In this document: one piece after another, positions 35,341 to 44,382 of the stretch
Position numbering within the stretch: the first letter of the stretch is position 1
How the letters are laid out: each line of letters begins with the position of its first letter
From: Roseovarius amoyensis
GTDB lineage: Bacteria > Pseudomonadota > Alphaproteobacteria > Rhodobacterales > Rhodobacteraceae
Assembly: GCF_003260265.1 (NCBI RefSeq)
Contig: NZ_QITQ01000008.1
Span: 62,001-126,000, forward strand
DNA length: 64,000 nt
Direction of reading: 5' to 3'
Program-made: the position numbers and the translations under genes
Notes under the pieces: model-generated
The model's input: the letters and a program-made list of their open reading frames with translations, nothing else
What the model was told of the DNA's origin: nothing
Database searches by the model: none

Positions 35341-36699
35341 ATGTTGAACAGACGTCAATTACTCGGAGCCGGCGCGGCAGGTGCAACGCTGGTCTCTTCA
35401 AAAGCCTGGGGTCAAACCCTGAACATGGGCCTCCCTGAAGCCGCGCAGATGGACAGTGCGGCAACGGCGATTACGGCGCGTCCGTCGTCGGGGCCGGACT
35501 ACACACCTGTGGTCACGCTGAACGGGTGGACCCTTCCGCACCGGATGAACAACGGGGTCAAGGAATTTCACCTCGTGGCCGAACCGGTAGAGCGCGAACT
35601 TGCAGACGGCATGATCGCGCATTTGTGGGGTTACAACGGCCAGTCCACCGGTCCAACGATCGAAGCAGTTGAAGGTGACCGGGTCCGCATCTACGTCACC
35701 AACAAGCTGCCGGAAGGCACCACGGTGCATTGGCACGGGCTCATCCTGCCCTCGGGCATGGATGGGGTCTCCGGGTTGAGTCATCCCAGCATCCCGCCAG
35801 GAAAAACGTTTGTCTACGAATTCGACTTGGTGAAGTCCGGCACGTTCATGTACCACCCCCATGGCGACGAAATGACCCAGATGGCGATGGGGATGATGGG
35901 CATGTTCGTGGTCCACCCCAAGGATCCCACGTTCATGCCGGTGGATCGCGATTTTCTGATCATGCTGAATGCCTTTGACATCGATCCCGGCACATACGTG
36001 CCCCGCATCATGACGATGACGGACTTCAATCTGTGGACATGGAACAGTCGGATCTTCCCCGACATCGATCCGCTGGTCGTGAACAAGGGCGACAAGGTGC
36101 GAGTACGCGTCGGCAACCTCACGATGACAAACCACCCGATCCACATGCACGGCTATGACTTCAAGGTCACCTGCACGGATGGTGGCTGGGTACCGCCAGA
36201 AGCGCAATGGCCGGAGGTCAGCATCGACATCCCCGTGGGCGCGATGCGCGCCTATGAGTTCGTCGCAGACCATCTGGGTGACTGGGCGATTCACTGCCAC
36301 AAGTCGCACCACACGATGAATGCCATGGGTCACGATGTGCCGACGTTCATCGGGGTCAACAAGAAGCCGCTGACCCAGAAGATCCGTCAGTTCCAGCCGG
36401 AGTACATGCCCATGGGGATGTCCGGCATGGGGGACATGGCGAAAATGGAAATGCCGCTGCCTGACAACACGATCCCGATGATGACGGGTTGGGGGCCCTA
36501 CGGCCCCATCGAGATGGGCGGCATGTTTTCGGTCGTAAAGGTGCGGGACGGCATCGACGCGGACGATTACTCCGATCCCGGCTGGTACGAAAATCCTCCG
36601 GGCGAGATGGCCTACGAATGGACCGGCGAATTGCCCGAGTTCGCCTCGAACAACAGTCCCAAGACCATTCTCACACCAAAACCAAACTCGAAGGGCTGA
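35341..36699 (+). CDS. Multicopper oxidase (CopA-type), Tat-exported
   Basis: 452 residues; signal LNRRQLLGAGAAG. Copper ligands VHWHGLILPSG, MYHPHGDE, HPIHMHGYDF and IHCHKSHHTMNAM. A Met-rich region (MPMGMSGMGDMAKMEM) lies near residue 355. The type-1 site has the order HCH...H...M. It probably oxidises periplasmic Cu(I) or binds copper at several sites. It lies 11 bp after the TolC-like gene and before two cupredoxins. A hairpin overlaps its stop codon. Confidence 0.9.
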   Translation: MLNRRQLLGAGAAGATLVSSKAWGQTLNMGLPEAAQMDSAATAITARPSSGPDYTPVVTLNGWTLPHRMNNGVKEFHLVAEPVERELADGMIAHLWGYNGQSTGPTIEAVEGDRVRIYVTNKLPEGTTVHWHGLILPSGMDGVSGLSHPSIPPGKTFVYEFDLVKSGTFMYHPHGDEMTQMAMGMMGMFVVHPKDPTFMPVDRDFLIMLNAFDIDPGTYVPRIMTMTDFNLWTWNSRIFPDIDPLVVNKGDKVRVRVGNLTMTNHPIHMHGYDFKVTCTDGGWVPPEAQWPEVSIDIPVGAMRAYEFVADHLGDWAIHCHKSHHTMNAMGHDVPTFIGVNKKPLTQKIRQFQPEYMPMGMSGMGDMAKMEMPLPDNTIPMMTGWGPYGPIEMGGMFSVVKVRDGIDADDYSDPGWYENPPGEMAYEWTGELPEFASNNSPKTILTPKPNSKG

Positions 36700-36710
36700 A
36701 CGGCCCTTCG
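36689..36710. terminator. Hairpin spanning the oxidase stop codon
   Basis: CGAAGGGC and GCCCTTCG form a perfect 8-bp stem with a 6-nt loop including the TGA. No U-tract follows; a processing or stability role in the polycistronic message is likely. Confidence 0.4.
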
Positions 36711-36745
36711 TCAACTCCAACCAAACCAACCTACAGGACAATGAA

Positions 36746-37462
36746 ATGAGAAATCTTCTTTTGACGACAAGCTTCGCGTTGGTGCTTTCGGCACCAGCAT
36801 TTGCCGCAGGCACACATGATGGCGGGCACGGTGAGACCAAGCCGGCCGCAATGATGATCGGTATGCCGGGTGAAGCCGCCAATGTGGACCGCACAATTGA
36901 TGTCACTCTGCTCGAAAACGACGAAGGCGAAATGCTGATCGAGAGCGAAGAGATGACCATCAAGGAGGGTGAAACCATCCGCTTCAACATCACGAACAAG
37001 GGTGAGCTGGAGCATGAATTCGTCCTTGATACAGTCGAGCGCAACGCCGAGCACAAGATCGAAATGGCCAAGATGGATATGGAACACGACGACCCGAACC
37101 GAATCCGTCTCGATGCGGGCGCTTCGGGTGAGGTCGTCTGGACGTTCGCGAATGCTGGTACGTTCGAAGCGGCGTGCCTGATTCCGGGTCACTACGAATC
37201 CGGAATGCACCGTGCGGTCTCAGTGGGGGACCAGATGGCTCAGGCTGACGTGGAATATACGAGCGGGACCATCAAGAAGATCGACGCCAAGGCCGGCAAG
37301 GTCACAATCATCCACGGCCCTCTGGTCAACCTCGATATGCCCGCGATGACGATGGTGTTCCGCGCGGACGAAGCGATGATGGCCAAGATGGCGGAAGGTC
37401 AGGACATCGAGTTCGTTGCCGACCGGGTCAAGGGCAAGCTTACTGTCACGCAGATGAAGTGA
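36746..37462 (+). CDS. Cupredoxin-CusF fusion protein
   Basis: 238 residues: signal peptide, a His/Met-rich linker (THDGGHGETK; MMIGMPG), a plastocyanin-like domain (residues ~50-165; ligands ELEHEFV, CLIPGHYESGM) and a C-terminal CusF-like domain (residues ~172-238) with DMPAMTMVF, the Met pair of CusF, and FVADRVKGKLTVTQM. CusF hands periplasmic Cu(I)/Ag(I) to the CusB adaptor. Joining an electron-transfer or copper-storing cupredoxin to CusF in one chain is uncommon. A hairpin terminator follows. Confidence 0.87.
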   Translation: MRNLLLTTSFALVLSAPAFAAGTHDGGHGETKPAAMMIGMPGEAANVDRTIDVTLLENDEGEMLIESEEMTIKEGETIRFNITNKGELEHEFVLDTVERNAEHKIEMAKMDMEHDDPNRIRLDAGASGEVVWTFANAGTFEAACLIPGHYESGMHRAVSVGDQMAQADVEYTSGTIKKIDAKAGKVTIIHGPLVNLDMPAMTMVFRADEAMMAKMAEGQDIEFVADRVKGKLTVTQMK

Positions 37463-37473
37463 AGATAGACAAT

Positions 37474-37500
37474 GGGGCCGAGGCGAACACGCCCGGCCCC
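37474..37500. terminator. Rho-independent terminator-like hairpin
   Basis: GGGGCCG and CGGCCCC flank an inner GGCG-AACA-CGCC stem, giving a GC-rich hairpin, followed by AACGTTTT. It lies just after the cupredoxin-CusF gene. Confidence 0.6.
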
Positions 37501-37548
37501 AACGTTTTGAGGCAATAAAATCAAGCGCTACGGAGGTAGCCGAGCATT

Positions 37549-38079
37549 ATGAATTTCCTGATAATCTGCACCACCGCCCTTGTGCTCGTCTTTCCGGCTT
37601 TCTCAGTGAACGCTTCTAGTGGCAAAGGCCAGCAACCTCATGCGCGGGCCTTTGAATTGCCTGGCCATGATGCGATCGGGAAGCCCGGTGTCGGTTCCTC
37701 ATTCGACCGGACGATCGAAATATCCATCAGGGAGACAGAAAGCGGATACATGCTTTTCGAGCCGGACGCGATCCAGATTGAAAAGGGATCGGTCGTTCGG
37801 TTTTTGATCGGCAATACGGGCGCTCTGGATCACGAGTTCTTTCTCGGCTCCTTTGACGAAATTGCGAAACATCAGCAGTGGATGCGCGAACACCCCGATA
37901 TGCAACATGATCGCGCCAACTCGGTTTTGATCCCAAGTGGACAAAATGCCGACCTGATCTGGGAGTTCTCCGATATGACAAACCTGGAGTTCGTGTGCTT
38001 GATACCCGGCCACCGGGAAGCGGGCATGTGGGGCGTCATCATGGTGCACGATCACCTTGCGCCGAAGTCAAAGGGTTAG
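37549..38079 (+). CDS. Cupredoxin-domain protein
   Basis: 176 residues: signal peptide, then a plastocyanin-like domain with the ligands ALDHEFFLG and CLIPGHREAGMWG, giving His-Cys-His-Met. It is a paralogue of the cupredoxin part of the preceding protein but lacks the CusF domain. Periplasmic electron transfer or copper storage is expected. It lies 8 bp before the ABC-type membrane gene. A GGAGGTAGCC-type site precedes the ATG. Confidence 0.85.
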   Translation: MNFLIICTTALVLVFPAFSVNASSGKGQQPHARAFELPGHDAIGKPGVGSSFDRTIEISIRETESGYMLFEPDAIQIEKGSVVRFLIGNTGALDHEFFLGSFDEIAKHQQWMREHPDMQHDRANSVLIPSGQNADLIWEFSDMTNLEFVCLIPGHREAGMWGVIMVHDHLAPKSKG

Positions 38080-38087
38080 AATTTTTG

Positions 38088-39392
38088 ATGTCACTCCTGG
38101 ACAGGTATCACGTGCTTGTACACAACGTATCTGCCGCGTTTGGGTACGACTACAGCGATGCGACGCCAGACTGGGTTCACCCGTTCATTCATCTGATACT
38201 GGTCTTGGCACCCGCGCTGCTAATTACTGTCGGCTCATATCTTGCTATTCGCGGCATTCACAAGCTTTGGAAGCGCCGTCACACCCCTACGTTCCACCCC
38301 GAACCCATACGGGGGCTTGAAGGCAGTCTTTTCAGCACGGTCCTGCGCTACTCCAGAAGGCAGCAGGCATTGATGATTGTAGTCAGCCTCATCGCGATGC
38401 CTATTCTATATTTGACCCTCGAACTGCCAAAGCAGATCGTAAACAACGCTTTGGATTCTGATCGTTTCCCCGTTGCCGTTTTGGAGCGAGACGTCGATCA
38501 GGTCGTTTTCCTAATGCTTCTCTGTGGTCTCTACCTTCTGGCGATCATCTTGAATGGGCTAAATAAATACGGCCTCAACGTGTTCAAGGGGTATGTAGCT
38601 GAGCGTTTTCTGCGGCGCTTCCGCTTGCTGGTCTATCGGCAATGGCGCAGCGATCCCGACTCCCGAAACCAGAGCGAAATCGTCCCTATTCTCGCACAGG
38701 AGGTTGAGCCCATAGGTGGCTTCGCGGCAGATGTCCTCACGCTGCCAATCCTACAAGGCGGTACACTGTTGACGATTCTGTTTTTCATGTTCGTTCAGGA
38801 CCCTGTGTTGGGTGCCGCCGCACTGACCGTGCTGCCAGTTCAGCTCGTGCTGCTGCCCAAGCTACAGCGGCGTGTAAACGCCCTTTCACGTACAAGGATC
38901 AAGGAAGTCCGACAGCTCGGCAGACAGCTTAGCGAACAGTTGCGTGAACGGCAGGTCAATTCGACCGGACTGCTACCGGCCGGAGCGAGTTTTAGAGAGC
39001 TTGAGCACGTCCGCAGGAAAATTTTCCACCTGAAGTTCTTCATCAAGGCCCTCAACAATTTTCTAACCGCGCTGACCCCATTCCTGTTCTACTCATTGGG
39101 TGGATATTTCGTCATCGAAGGGCGTATTACACTCGGTGCCCTGGTGGCCGTCCTAGCCGCACACAAAGACTTCTCGGCACCGCTGAAAGAACTCTTCAAT
39201 TACTATCAGACGCTGGAAGACACGCGGATCCGGTACCACGAAATCACGACCTTTTTCAACAAATCGATCCAGCAATCCGCAATTGTTCAAGCAGACAACA
39301 CCATGCCGCAGGAGGTCAGTCAATTCGAGCAAGCCCCACTGAGATGCCCGGCTTCGTCTCTAAAAAGGCAGGGGGCCATCGCAACATCATGA
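38088..39392 (+). CDS. ABC exporter transmembrane domain without ATPase domain
   Basis: 434 residues with an N-terminal helix pair, then a six-helix ABC exporter domain (residues ~85-400; coupling helix region FKGYVAERFLRRFRLLVYRQW). No Walker A, signature or Walker B motif follows; the protein ends about 25 residues after the last helix. Its stop overlaps the cytochrome c start (ATGA), which shows a settled gene boundary rather than a recent frameshift. The ATPase half must come from elsewhere or be dispensable. Function in this copper unit unknown. Confidence 0.72.
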   Translation: MSLLDRYHVLVHNVSAAFGYDYSDATPDWVHPFIHLILVLAPALLITVGSYLAIRGIHKLWKRRHTPTFHPEPIRGLEGSLFSTVLRYSRRQQALMIVVSLIAMPILYLTLELPKQIVNNALDSDRFPVAVLERDVDQVVFLMLLCGLYLLAIILNGLNKYGLNVFKGYVAERFLRRFRLLVYRQWRSDPDSRNQSEIVPILAQEVEPIGGFAADVLTLPILQGGTLLTILFFMFVQDPVLGAAALTVLPVQLVLLPKLQRRVNALSRTRIKEVRQLGRQLSEQLRERQVNSTGLLPAGASFRELEHVRRKIFHLKFFIKALNNFLTALTPFLFYSLGGYFVIEGRITLGALVAVLAAHKDFSAPLKELFNYYQTLEDTRIRYHEITTFFNKSIQQSAIVQADNTMPQEVSQFEQAPLRCPASSLKRQGAIATS

Positions 39393-39847
39393 AAGAGTTT
39401 GATAGTATGAAATGGGCCGCGATATTTTTCGCTCTGGTCGCCGTCGCTGCAGCAGTATGGTTCATTGTGCAACCGAGCCACACTCGGACGGGCGTCCAGA
39501 GGGAGGAGGGCATCGCGCTTTCCGCGGGTGCTCTCGCTACTGTCAAGCTACCAAACAGTTTCACAGAGCAGGAGCAAATCGGCGCAAGCGCTTATGATGC
39601 GGTCTGTTCCGCTTGCCACGGTCGAAACGCGCAGGGTCAAGATGGCGTCGCTCCTCCGCTTGTTCACAAGATCTATGAACCCAGCCACCACGGCGACATG
39701 GCGTTTGTCCTCGCAGCGCAGAATGGAGTTCGGGCGCACCACTGGGAATTTGACAACATGCCAGCGGTTGAAGGCGTGACGCGCTCAGACATCCTTGCTA
39801 TCGTGGCGTACATTCGAGCTTTGCAGCGGGCCAACGGAATTGACTAA
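39389..39847 (+). CDS. Membrane-anchored monohaem cytochrome c
   Basis: 152 residues: N-terminal uncleaved helix, haem motif CSACH at about residue 70, and a distal methionine in FDNMPAVEGV. It is anchored in the inner membrane and faces the periplasm. ATGA overlap with the ABC-type gene. Together with the oxidase and cupredoxins it can form an electron path for copper oxidation (inference). Confidence 0.85.
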   Translation: MKEFDSMKWAAIFFALVAVAAAVWFIVQPSHTRTGVQREEGIALSAGALATVKLPNSFTEQEQIGASAYDAVCSACHGRNAQGQDGVAPPLVHKIYEPSHHGDMAFVLAAQNGVRAHHWEFDNMPAVEGVTRSDILAIVAYIRALQRANGID

Positions 39848-39941
39848 GCATTTTCGTCGGTCAAAAGAATGGGAGTTGGCGCACGGTCAATCAGCATTTG
39901 GTTTGCCACAGAAAAGCAATAACGGTGGGAAAATTCTGCTC

Positions 39942-41183
39942 ATGAGTAAATGTTCTGCTGCATCGACTCTGATCCTTGGTGCATTGCTCGCTTCGTCCAC
40001 CGCATCATACGCGGAGGAAACCGGATTATTCAGATTGACCGACCGCGGATCACCGGTTGGCATCAATGCGCGCGAACCATCACTCGCACCCTTGTCGGAT
40101 GGCAGGGTTTTACTGAGCTGGACCGAAGAAAGCGGAACCGAAGCGGAAGTTCGCATGGCCATCCTTGATGGCAAAGAGTGGTCGGATGCTCGGACAATCC
40201 ATAAATCGTCAGAGACTTACATCAACTGGGCCGACTTCCCTTCGGTAGTGGCTCTTGCTGAGGGTGGTCTGGCGGCGCAATGGCTAGAGTTGAATGGACC
40301 GGGCGATTACCAATACGACGTGAATATCGCCTTTTCCCTAGATGAAGGCAGAACCTGGACGGACCCGATTGTCCCTCACGATGACAGATCGCAACGCGAG
40401 CATGGTTTTGTTTCATTGATTCCCGACCAGTTTGGCGGATTGACGGCGCTGTGGCTGGATGGCCGGGGGTATGACAGTCAGACAGAAGGCGACAGCTTCG
40501 AAAATGCGATGCAGTTGCGCGCGCGGCAGATCAACTCTGACGGAACGATGCAGCCAGAAAGCCTGTTGGATGTGCGCACCTGTACCTGTTGCCAGACTTC
40601 TGCGGCGCGGACTGCATCAGGCGACATAGTGGCGGTCTATCGTGACAGAACCGCCGATGAAATTCGCGATATATCGGCTGTCCGGCAGGCCGATGGGGAG
40701 TGGACGGAGCCCGCCACGATCCATAACGACGGATGGGAGATCGCCGGATGCCCCGTTAATGGCCCGGCTATTGATGCGATGGACGATAAGGTTTCCGTCA
40801 TCTGGTTCACAGCAGCCGAGAACGAGCCGAAGGTTCGTATCGCCTTTTCGGACGATAGCGGTGCGCAGTTCGACGAACCGCTCCGCATTGACCTCGGCGC
40901 GGCCGCAGGTCGGGTGGATGTCCTGCAAATGCCGGATGGAAGCGCATTGGCGCTCTGGATTGAATTTGTGGGAGGCGGTGAAGCGATCGTCATGTGCCAC
41001 GTATCGCCAGATGCCGGATGTGCCGCGCCTCAGGCGCTACACATCAATCGAGGCGGCGGATCGGTCGGTTTTCCGAGGATGGCGCTTGGCGGAACCGGGG
41101 CGTTTGTGGCCTGGACGCAACCAATCAGCGGCGCGGACGGCAGTACCACCATTCGCGTCGTTGAAGTCGCTCTGACGCCATAG
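39942..41183 (+). CDS. Secreted sialidase-fold (BNR-like) beta-propeller protein
   Basis: 413 residues: signal peptide, then repeated Asp-box-like blades (SLDEGRTWTDP, SDDSGAQFDEP, DGRVLLSWTEES) of a six-bladed propeller. A vicinal cysteine group CTCCQT (about residue 207) is unusual for sialidases and could bind copper. The catalytic Arg-Arg-Tyr set of true sialidases cannot be confirmed. Start chosen at the signal-peptide ATG; the frame is open upstream but not coding-like. It is the last gene of the unit; ends 49 bp from the convergent cusA. Confidence 0.75.
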   Translation: MSKCSAASTLILGALLASSTASYAEETGLFRLTDRGSPVGINAREPSLAPLSDGRVLLSWTEESGTEAEVRMAILDGKEWSDARTIHKSSETYINWADFPSVVALAEGGLAAQWLELNGPGDYQYDVNIAFSLDEGRTWTDPIVPHDDRSQREHGFVSLIPDQFGGLTALWLDGRGYDSQTEGDSFENAMQLRARQINSDGTMQPESLLDVRTCTCCQTSAARTASGDIVAVYRDRTADEIRDISAVRQADGEWTEPATIHNDGWEIAGCPVNGPAIDAMDDKVSVIWFTAAENEPKVRIAFSDDSGAQFDEPLRIDLGAAAGRVDVLQMPDGSALALWIEFVGGGEAIVMCHVSPDAGCAAPQALHINRGGGSVGFPRMALGGTGAFVAWTQPISGADGSTTIRVVEVALTP

Positions 41184-41232
41184 GTTTCAAGGATTCATCT
41201 CGATTCCCAATGCCTCCTTAATGCTGTTGCCC

Positions 41233-44200
41233 TTATTCTGCGGCCTGCCCGAGGGCCAAATCAGGCGCTGTACCGGCCTTCTTGAGGCTCCAGCCTTTGA
41301 TGATGGCATAAACCGCCGGAATGACGATCAGGGTCAGCAAAGTTGACGACACCATCCCGCCGATCATTGGAACGGCGATGCGCTGCATGATCTCGGATCC
41401 GGTGCCGTGCGCCCAAAGGATCGGCATCAGGCCGGCCATGATTGCTACAACCGTCATCATCTTGGGGCGAACGCGGTCTACTGCGCCCACCATGATTGCA
41501 GCGTAGAGTTCGTCGCGGGTCAGATCCCGGCCGTCCGCGCGGTCCCGCGCTTCATTCAACGCCTGATCGAGATAGATCAACATTATCACACCGGTTTCAG
41601 CCGCCACCCCGGCCAGCGCGATGAACCCGACTGCCACCGCAACCGACATGTTGAAGCCCATGAACCACATCAGCCAGATGCCCCCGACCAGCGCGAAAGG
41701 CAGCGACAGCATCACGATCAGTGTCTCCGTCAGGCGGCGGAAGTTCAGATAGAGGAGCAGAAAGATCAGCGCCAGCGTCAGGGGCACAACAGTGGCCAGC
41801 CGCTGTTTCGCACGTTCAAGGTACTCGAACTGCCCGCTCCAGCCCAACGAATAGCCGGGGGGCAGGGTGACGGAGGCCGCGACCGCCGTCTGGGCTTCGG
41901 CCACGAAGCCACCCAGATCGCGTCCGACGATATCGACGAAGATATAGACGGCAAGCTGTCCGTTTTCGGTGCGGATCGACGTGGCTCCGCGAGTGCGTTC
42001 GATGGTGGCTACGTCCCCAAGTGGAATTGTGCCACCGCCCGGCAGCGCCACTTGAACCTCGCGTCCGATGGCCTCCGGATCGGACCTCAGTGTCGCCGGA
42101 TAGCGCACTGCGACGTCGTAGCGCTCGCGGCCCTCGACGGTCTGCGTGATGGCCTTGGCCCCCAATGCCATGCCGATCACCTCCTGCACATCCTGCACCG
42201 ACAGACCGTAGCGGCCAAGGGCAGCTCGGTCGGGCGTGATGTCCAGATAATAGCCGCCAATCACCCGTTCGGCATAGGCGCTGGTCGTTCCTGGCACCGT
42301 GCGCACGACGGCTTCGACCTCACGGGCTACCTTTTCCATCTCGGTCAGGCTGGTACCGAAGACCTTGATCCCCACTGGTGTGCGGATGCCGGTGGACAAC
42401 ATGTCGATTCGCGCCCGGATCGGCATCGTCCAGGCGTTCGACACGCCGGGAAATTGCAGCGCGGCATCCATTTCCTGCCGCAGGCTTTCGATGGTGACAC
42501 CGGGACGCCATTCGTCTTCCGGGCGGAGCTGGATGATCGTCTCGAACATCTCCGTCGGTGCTGGATCGGTCGCAGTCAGCGCGCGGCCTGCCTTGCCGAA
42601 AACCGACAACACTTCGGGGAAGGTCTTGATGATGCGGTCCTGGGTCTGCATCAGCTCGGCGGCCTTGGTGACCGAAAGCCCGGGCAGCGTGGTCGGCATG
42701 TACATAAGCGTACCCTCGTTCAGGACAGGCATGAATTCAGACCCTAGCTGACGCGCGGGCCAGATGGTGATTACCAGTGCCGCAATGGCCACGATGATCG
42801 TGAGACTCTTGGCCTTCAAAACGGCGCTGATAATCGGGCGGTAGACCGCGATCAGTACACGGTTTACCGGATTCTTTTGTTCAGAGATGATCCGACCCCG
42901 CACGAAGACCACCATCAACGCAGGCACCAGCGTCACCGATAGGAACGCCGCTGCCGCCATCGAGAAGGTTTTAGTGTAGGCAAGCGGGCCGAACATGCGT
43001 CCCTCCTGTCCTTCAAGCGAAAAGATTGGCAGAAACGAGACAGTGATGATCAGCAAGCTGAAGAACAGCGCGGGGCCGACCTCGCTTGCCGCTTCGATCA
43101 GCACCTGGATGCGTGGCTTGTCAGGGGCGGCCCGTTCGAGGTGTTTGTGCGCATTTTCGATCATCACAATGGCCGCGTCGATCATCGCGCCGATCGCGAT
43201 GGCAATGCCGCCGAGGCTCATGATATTGGCCCCGATCCCGAGAAATTTCATTGCCGTGAAGGCCATGAGCAATCCGACAGGCAGCATGATGATCGCCACG
43301 AGGGCGGAGCGGACGTGCAACAGAAAAATGATCGTTACCCCCGCCACGATGAGACTTTCTTCGAGAAGCGTTGTTTTCAACGTCTCGATCGCCGACAGGA
43401 TCAGGTCGGAGCGGTCATAGACCGGCACGATGTCGACTCCATCCGGCAGGCTTTGGGCCACCACGTCCAGTTCGGCCTTGGCGTTTTCGATCACATCCAG
43501 CGCATTTGCGCCGACCCGTTGAAGCACGATGCCACTGGCGACCTCGCCCTCACCGTTCAACTCGGCGATGCCGCGGCGTTCATTGGGGACTATTTCGATC
43601 CGTGCGACGTCTTTCAGGTTGATCGGCACCCCGCCAATGCTGCGCAGGGTGATGTTGCCGATATCCTCGGTCCCCGCCAGATAGCCGCGTCCGCGCACCA
43701 TGAATTCGAACTCAGACAGCTCCACCGTGCGCCCGCCGGTGTCCATGTTGCTCTCGGAGATGGCCTTGCCGATATCAGACAGCGTGATCCCCTGCGCGCG
43801 CATTCGGACCGGGTCAACTGTGACCGAGTATTGCTTAACGAAGCCACCGACACTGGCCACTTCGGACACGCCCTCTGCGCGGCTGGCCCCGAAACGCACT
43901 ACCCAATCCTGCAACGACCGCAATTCAGCAAGGCTCAGGTTCTCGCCGGTGATCGCATATTGATAGACCCAGCCCACCCCCGTTGCATCCGGACCAAGGG
44001 CCGGTGTCACCCCATCGGGCAGGCGAGCCGCAGCAGCGTTGAGGTATTCCAGCACGCGCGACCGCGCCCAGTACGGGTCAACTCCGTCCTCGAAGATGAT
44101 GTATACAAAAGAGATGCCGAAGAACGAAAAGCCCCGCACCACGCGGGATCGCGGCACCGTCAGCATGGCCGAGGTCAGCGGATAGGTGACCTGATCCTCG

Positions 44201-44382
44201 ACCACTTGCGGGGCCTGTCCCGGATAGTCGGTCAGCACGATCACCTGCACGTCCGACAGATCGGGAATAGCGTCGATCGGCAAATTGCGTAGTGACCAGA
44301 CCCCTGAGGCGATGATAAGGGCCGTGGCAAAGAACACCAGAACAAGGTTGCGGGCGGACCATTCGATGACACGCGCGATCAT
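41233..44382 (-). CDS. cusA: CusA-type heavy-metal RND efflux pump
   Basis: 1049 residues, full HME-RND length: helix 1, a large periplasmic loop, helices 2-6, a second loop and helices 7-12. Blocks include PDLSDVQVIV near the N-terminus, EGEVASGIVLQRVGANAL, and ARIDMLSTGIRTPVGIKVFG with the methionine region that in CusA binds Cu(I). It exports Cu(I)/Ag(I) from the periplasm through a TolC channel, driven by protons. Coupled to cusB by ATGA. The TolC-like gene at 33.9 kb is the probable partner. Confidence 0.92.
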   Translation of the reverse strand: MIARVIEWSARNLVLVFFATALIIASGVWSLRNLPIDAIPDLSDVQVIVLTDYPGQAPQVVEDQVTYPLTSAMLTVPRSRVVRGFSFFGISFVYIIFEDGVDPYWARSRVLEYLNAAAARLPDGVTPALGPDATGVGWVYQYAITGENLSLAELRSLQDWVVRFGASRAEGVSEVASVGGFVKQYSVTVDPVRMRAQGITLSDIGKAISESNMDTGGRTVELSEFEFMVRGRGYLAGTEDIGNITLRSIGGVPINLKDVARIEIVPNERRGIAELNGEGEVASGIVLQRVGANALDVIENAKAELDVVAQSLPDGVDIVPVYDRSDLILSAIETLKTTLLEESLIVAGVTIIFLLHVRSALVAIIMLPVGLLMAFTAMKFLGIGANIMSLGGIAIAIGAMIDAAIVMIENAHKHLERAAPDKPRIQVLIEAASEVGPALFFSLLIITVSFLPIFSLEGQEGRMFGPLAYTKTFSMAAAAFLSVTLVPALMVVFVRGRIISEQKNPVNRVLIAVYRPIISAVLKAKSLTIIVAIAALVITIWPARQLGSEFMPVLNEGTLMYMPTTLPGLSVTKAAELMQTQDRIIKTFPEVLSVFGKAGRALTATDPAPTEMFETIIQLRPEDEWRPGVTIESLRQEMDAALQFPGVSNAWTMPIRARIDMLSTGIRTPVGIKVFGTSLTEMEKVAREVEAVVRTVPGTTSAYAERVIGGYYLDITPDRAALGRYGLSVQDVQEVIGMALGAKAITQTVEGRERYDVAVRYPATLRSDPEAIGREVQVALPGGGTIPLGDVATIERTRGATSIRTENGQLAVYIFVDIVGRDLGGFVAEAQTAVAASVTLPPGYSLGWSGQFEYLERAKQRLATVVPLTLALIFLLLYLNFRRLTETLIVMLSLPFALVGGIWLMWFMGFNMSVAVAVGFIALAGVAAETGVIMLIYLDQALNEARDRADGRDLTRDELYAAIMVGAVDRVRPKMMTVVAIMAGLMPILWAHGTGSEIMQRIAVPMIGGMVSSTLLTLIVIPAVYAIIKGWSLKKAGTAPDLALGQAAE

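Noticed and set aside
35398..37071. A 557-codon antisense frame across the oxidase and cupredoxin
   Set aside because: Shadow of well-supported genes with all copper motifs on the plus strand.
41407..42747. A 446-codon plus-strand frame inside cusA
   Set aside because: Composition is the complement of cusA; no recognisable domain.
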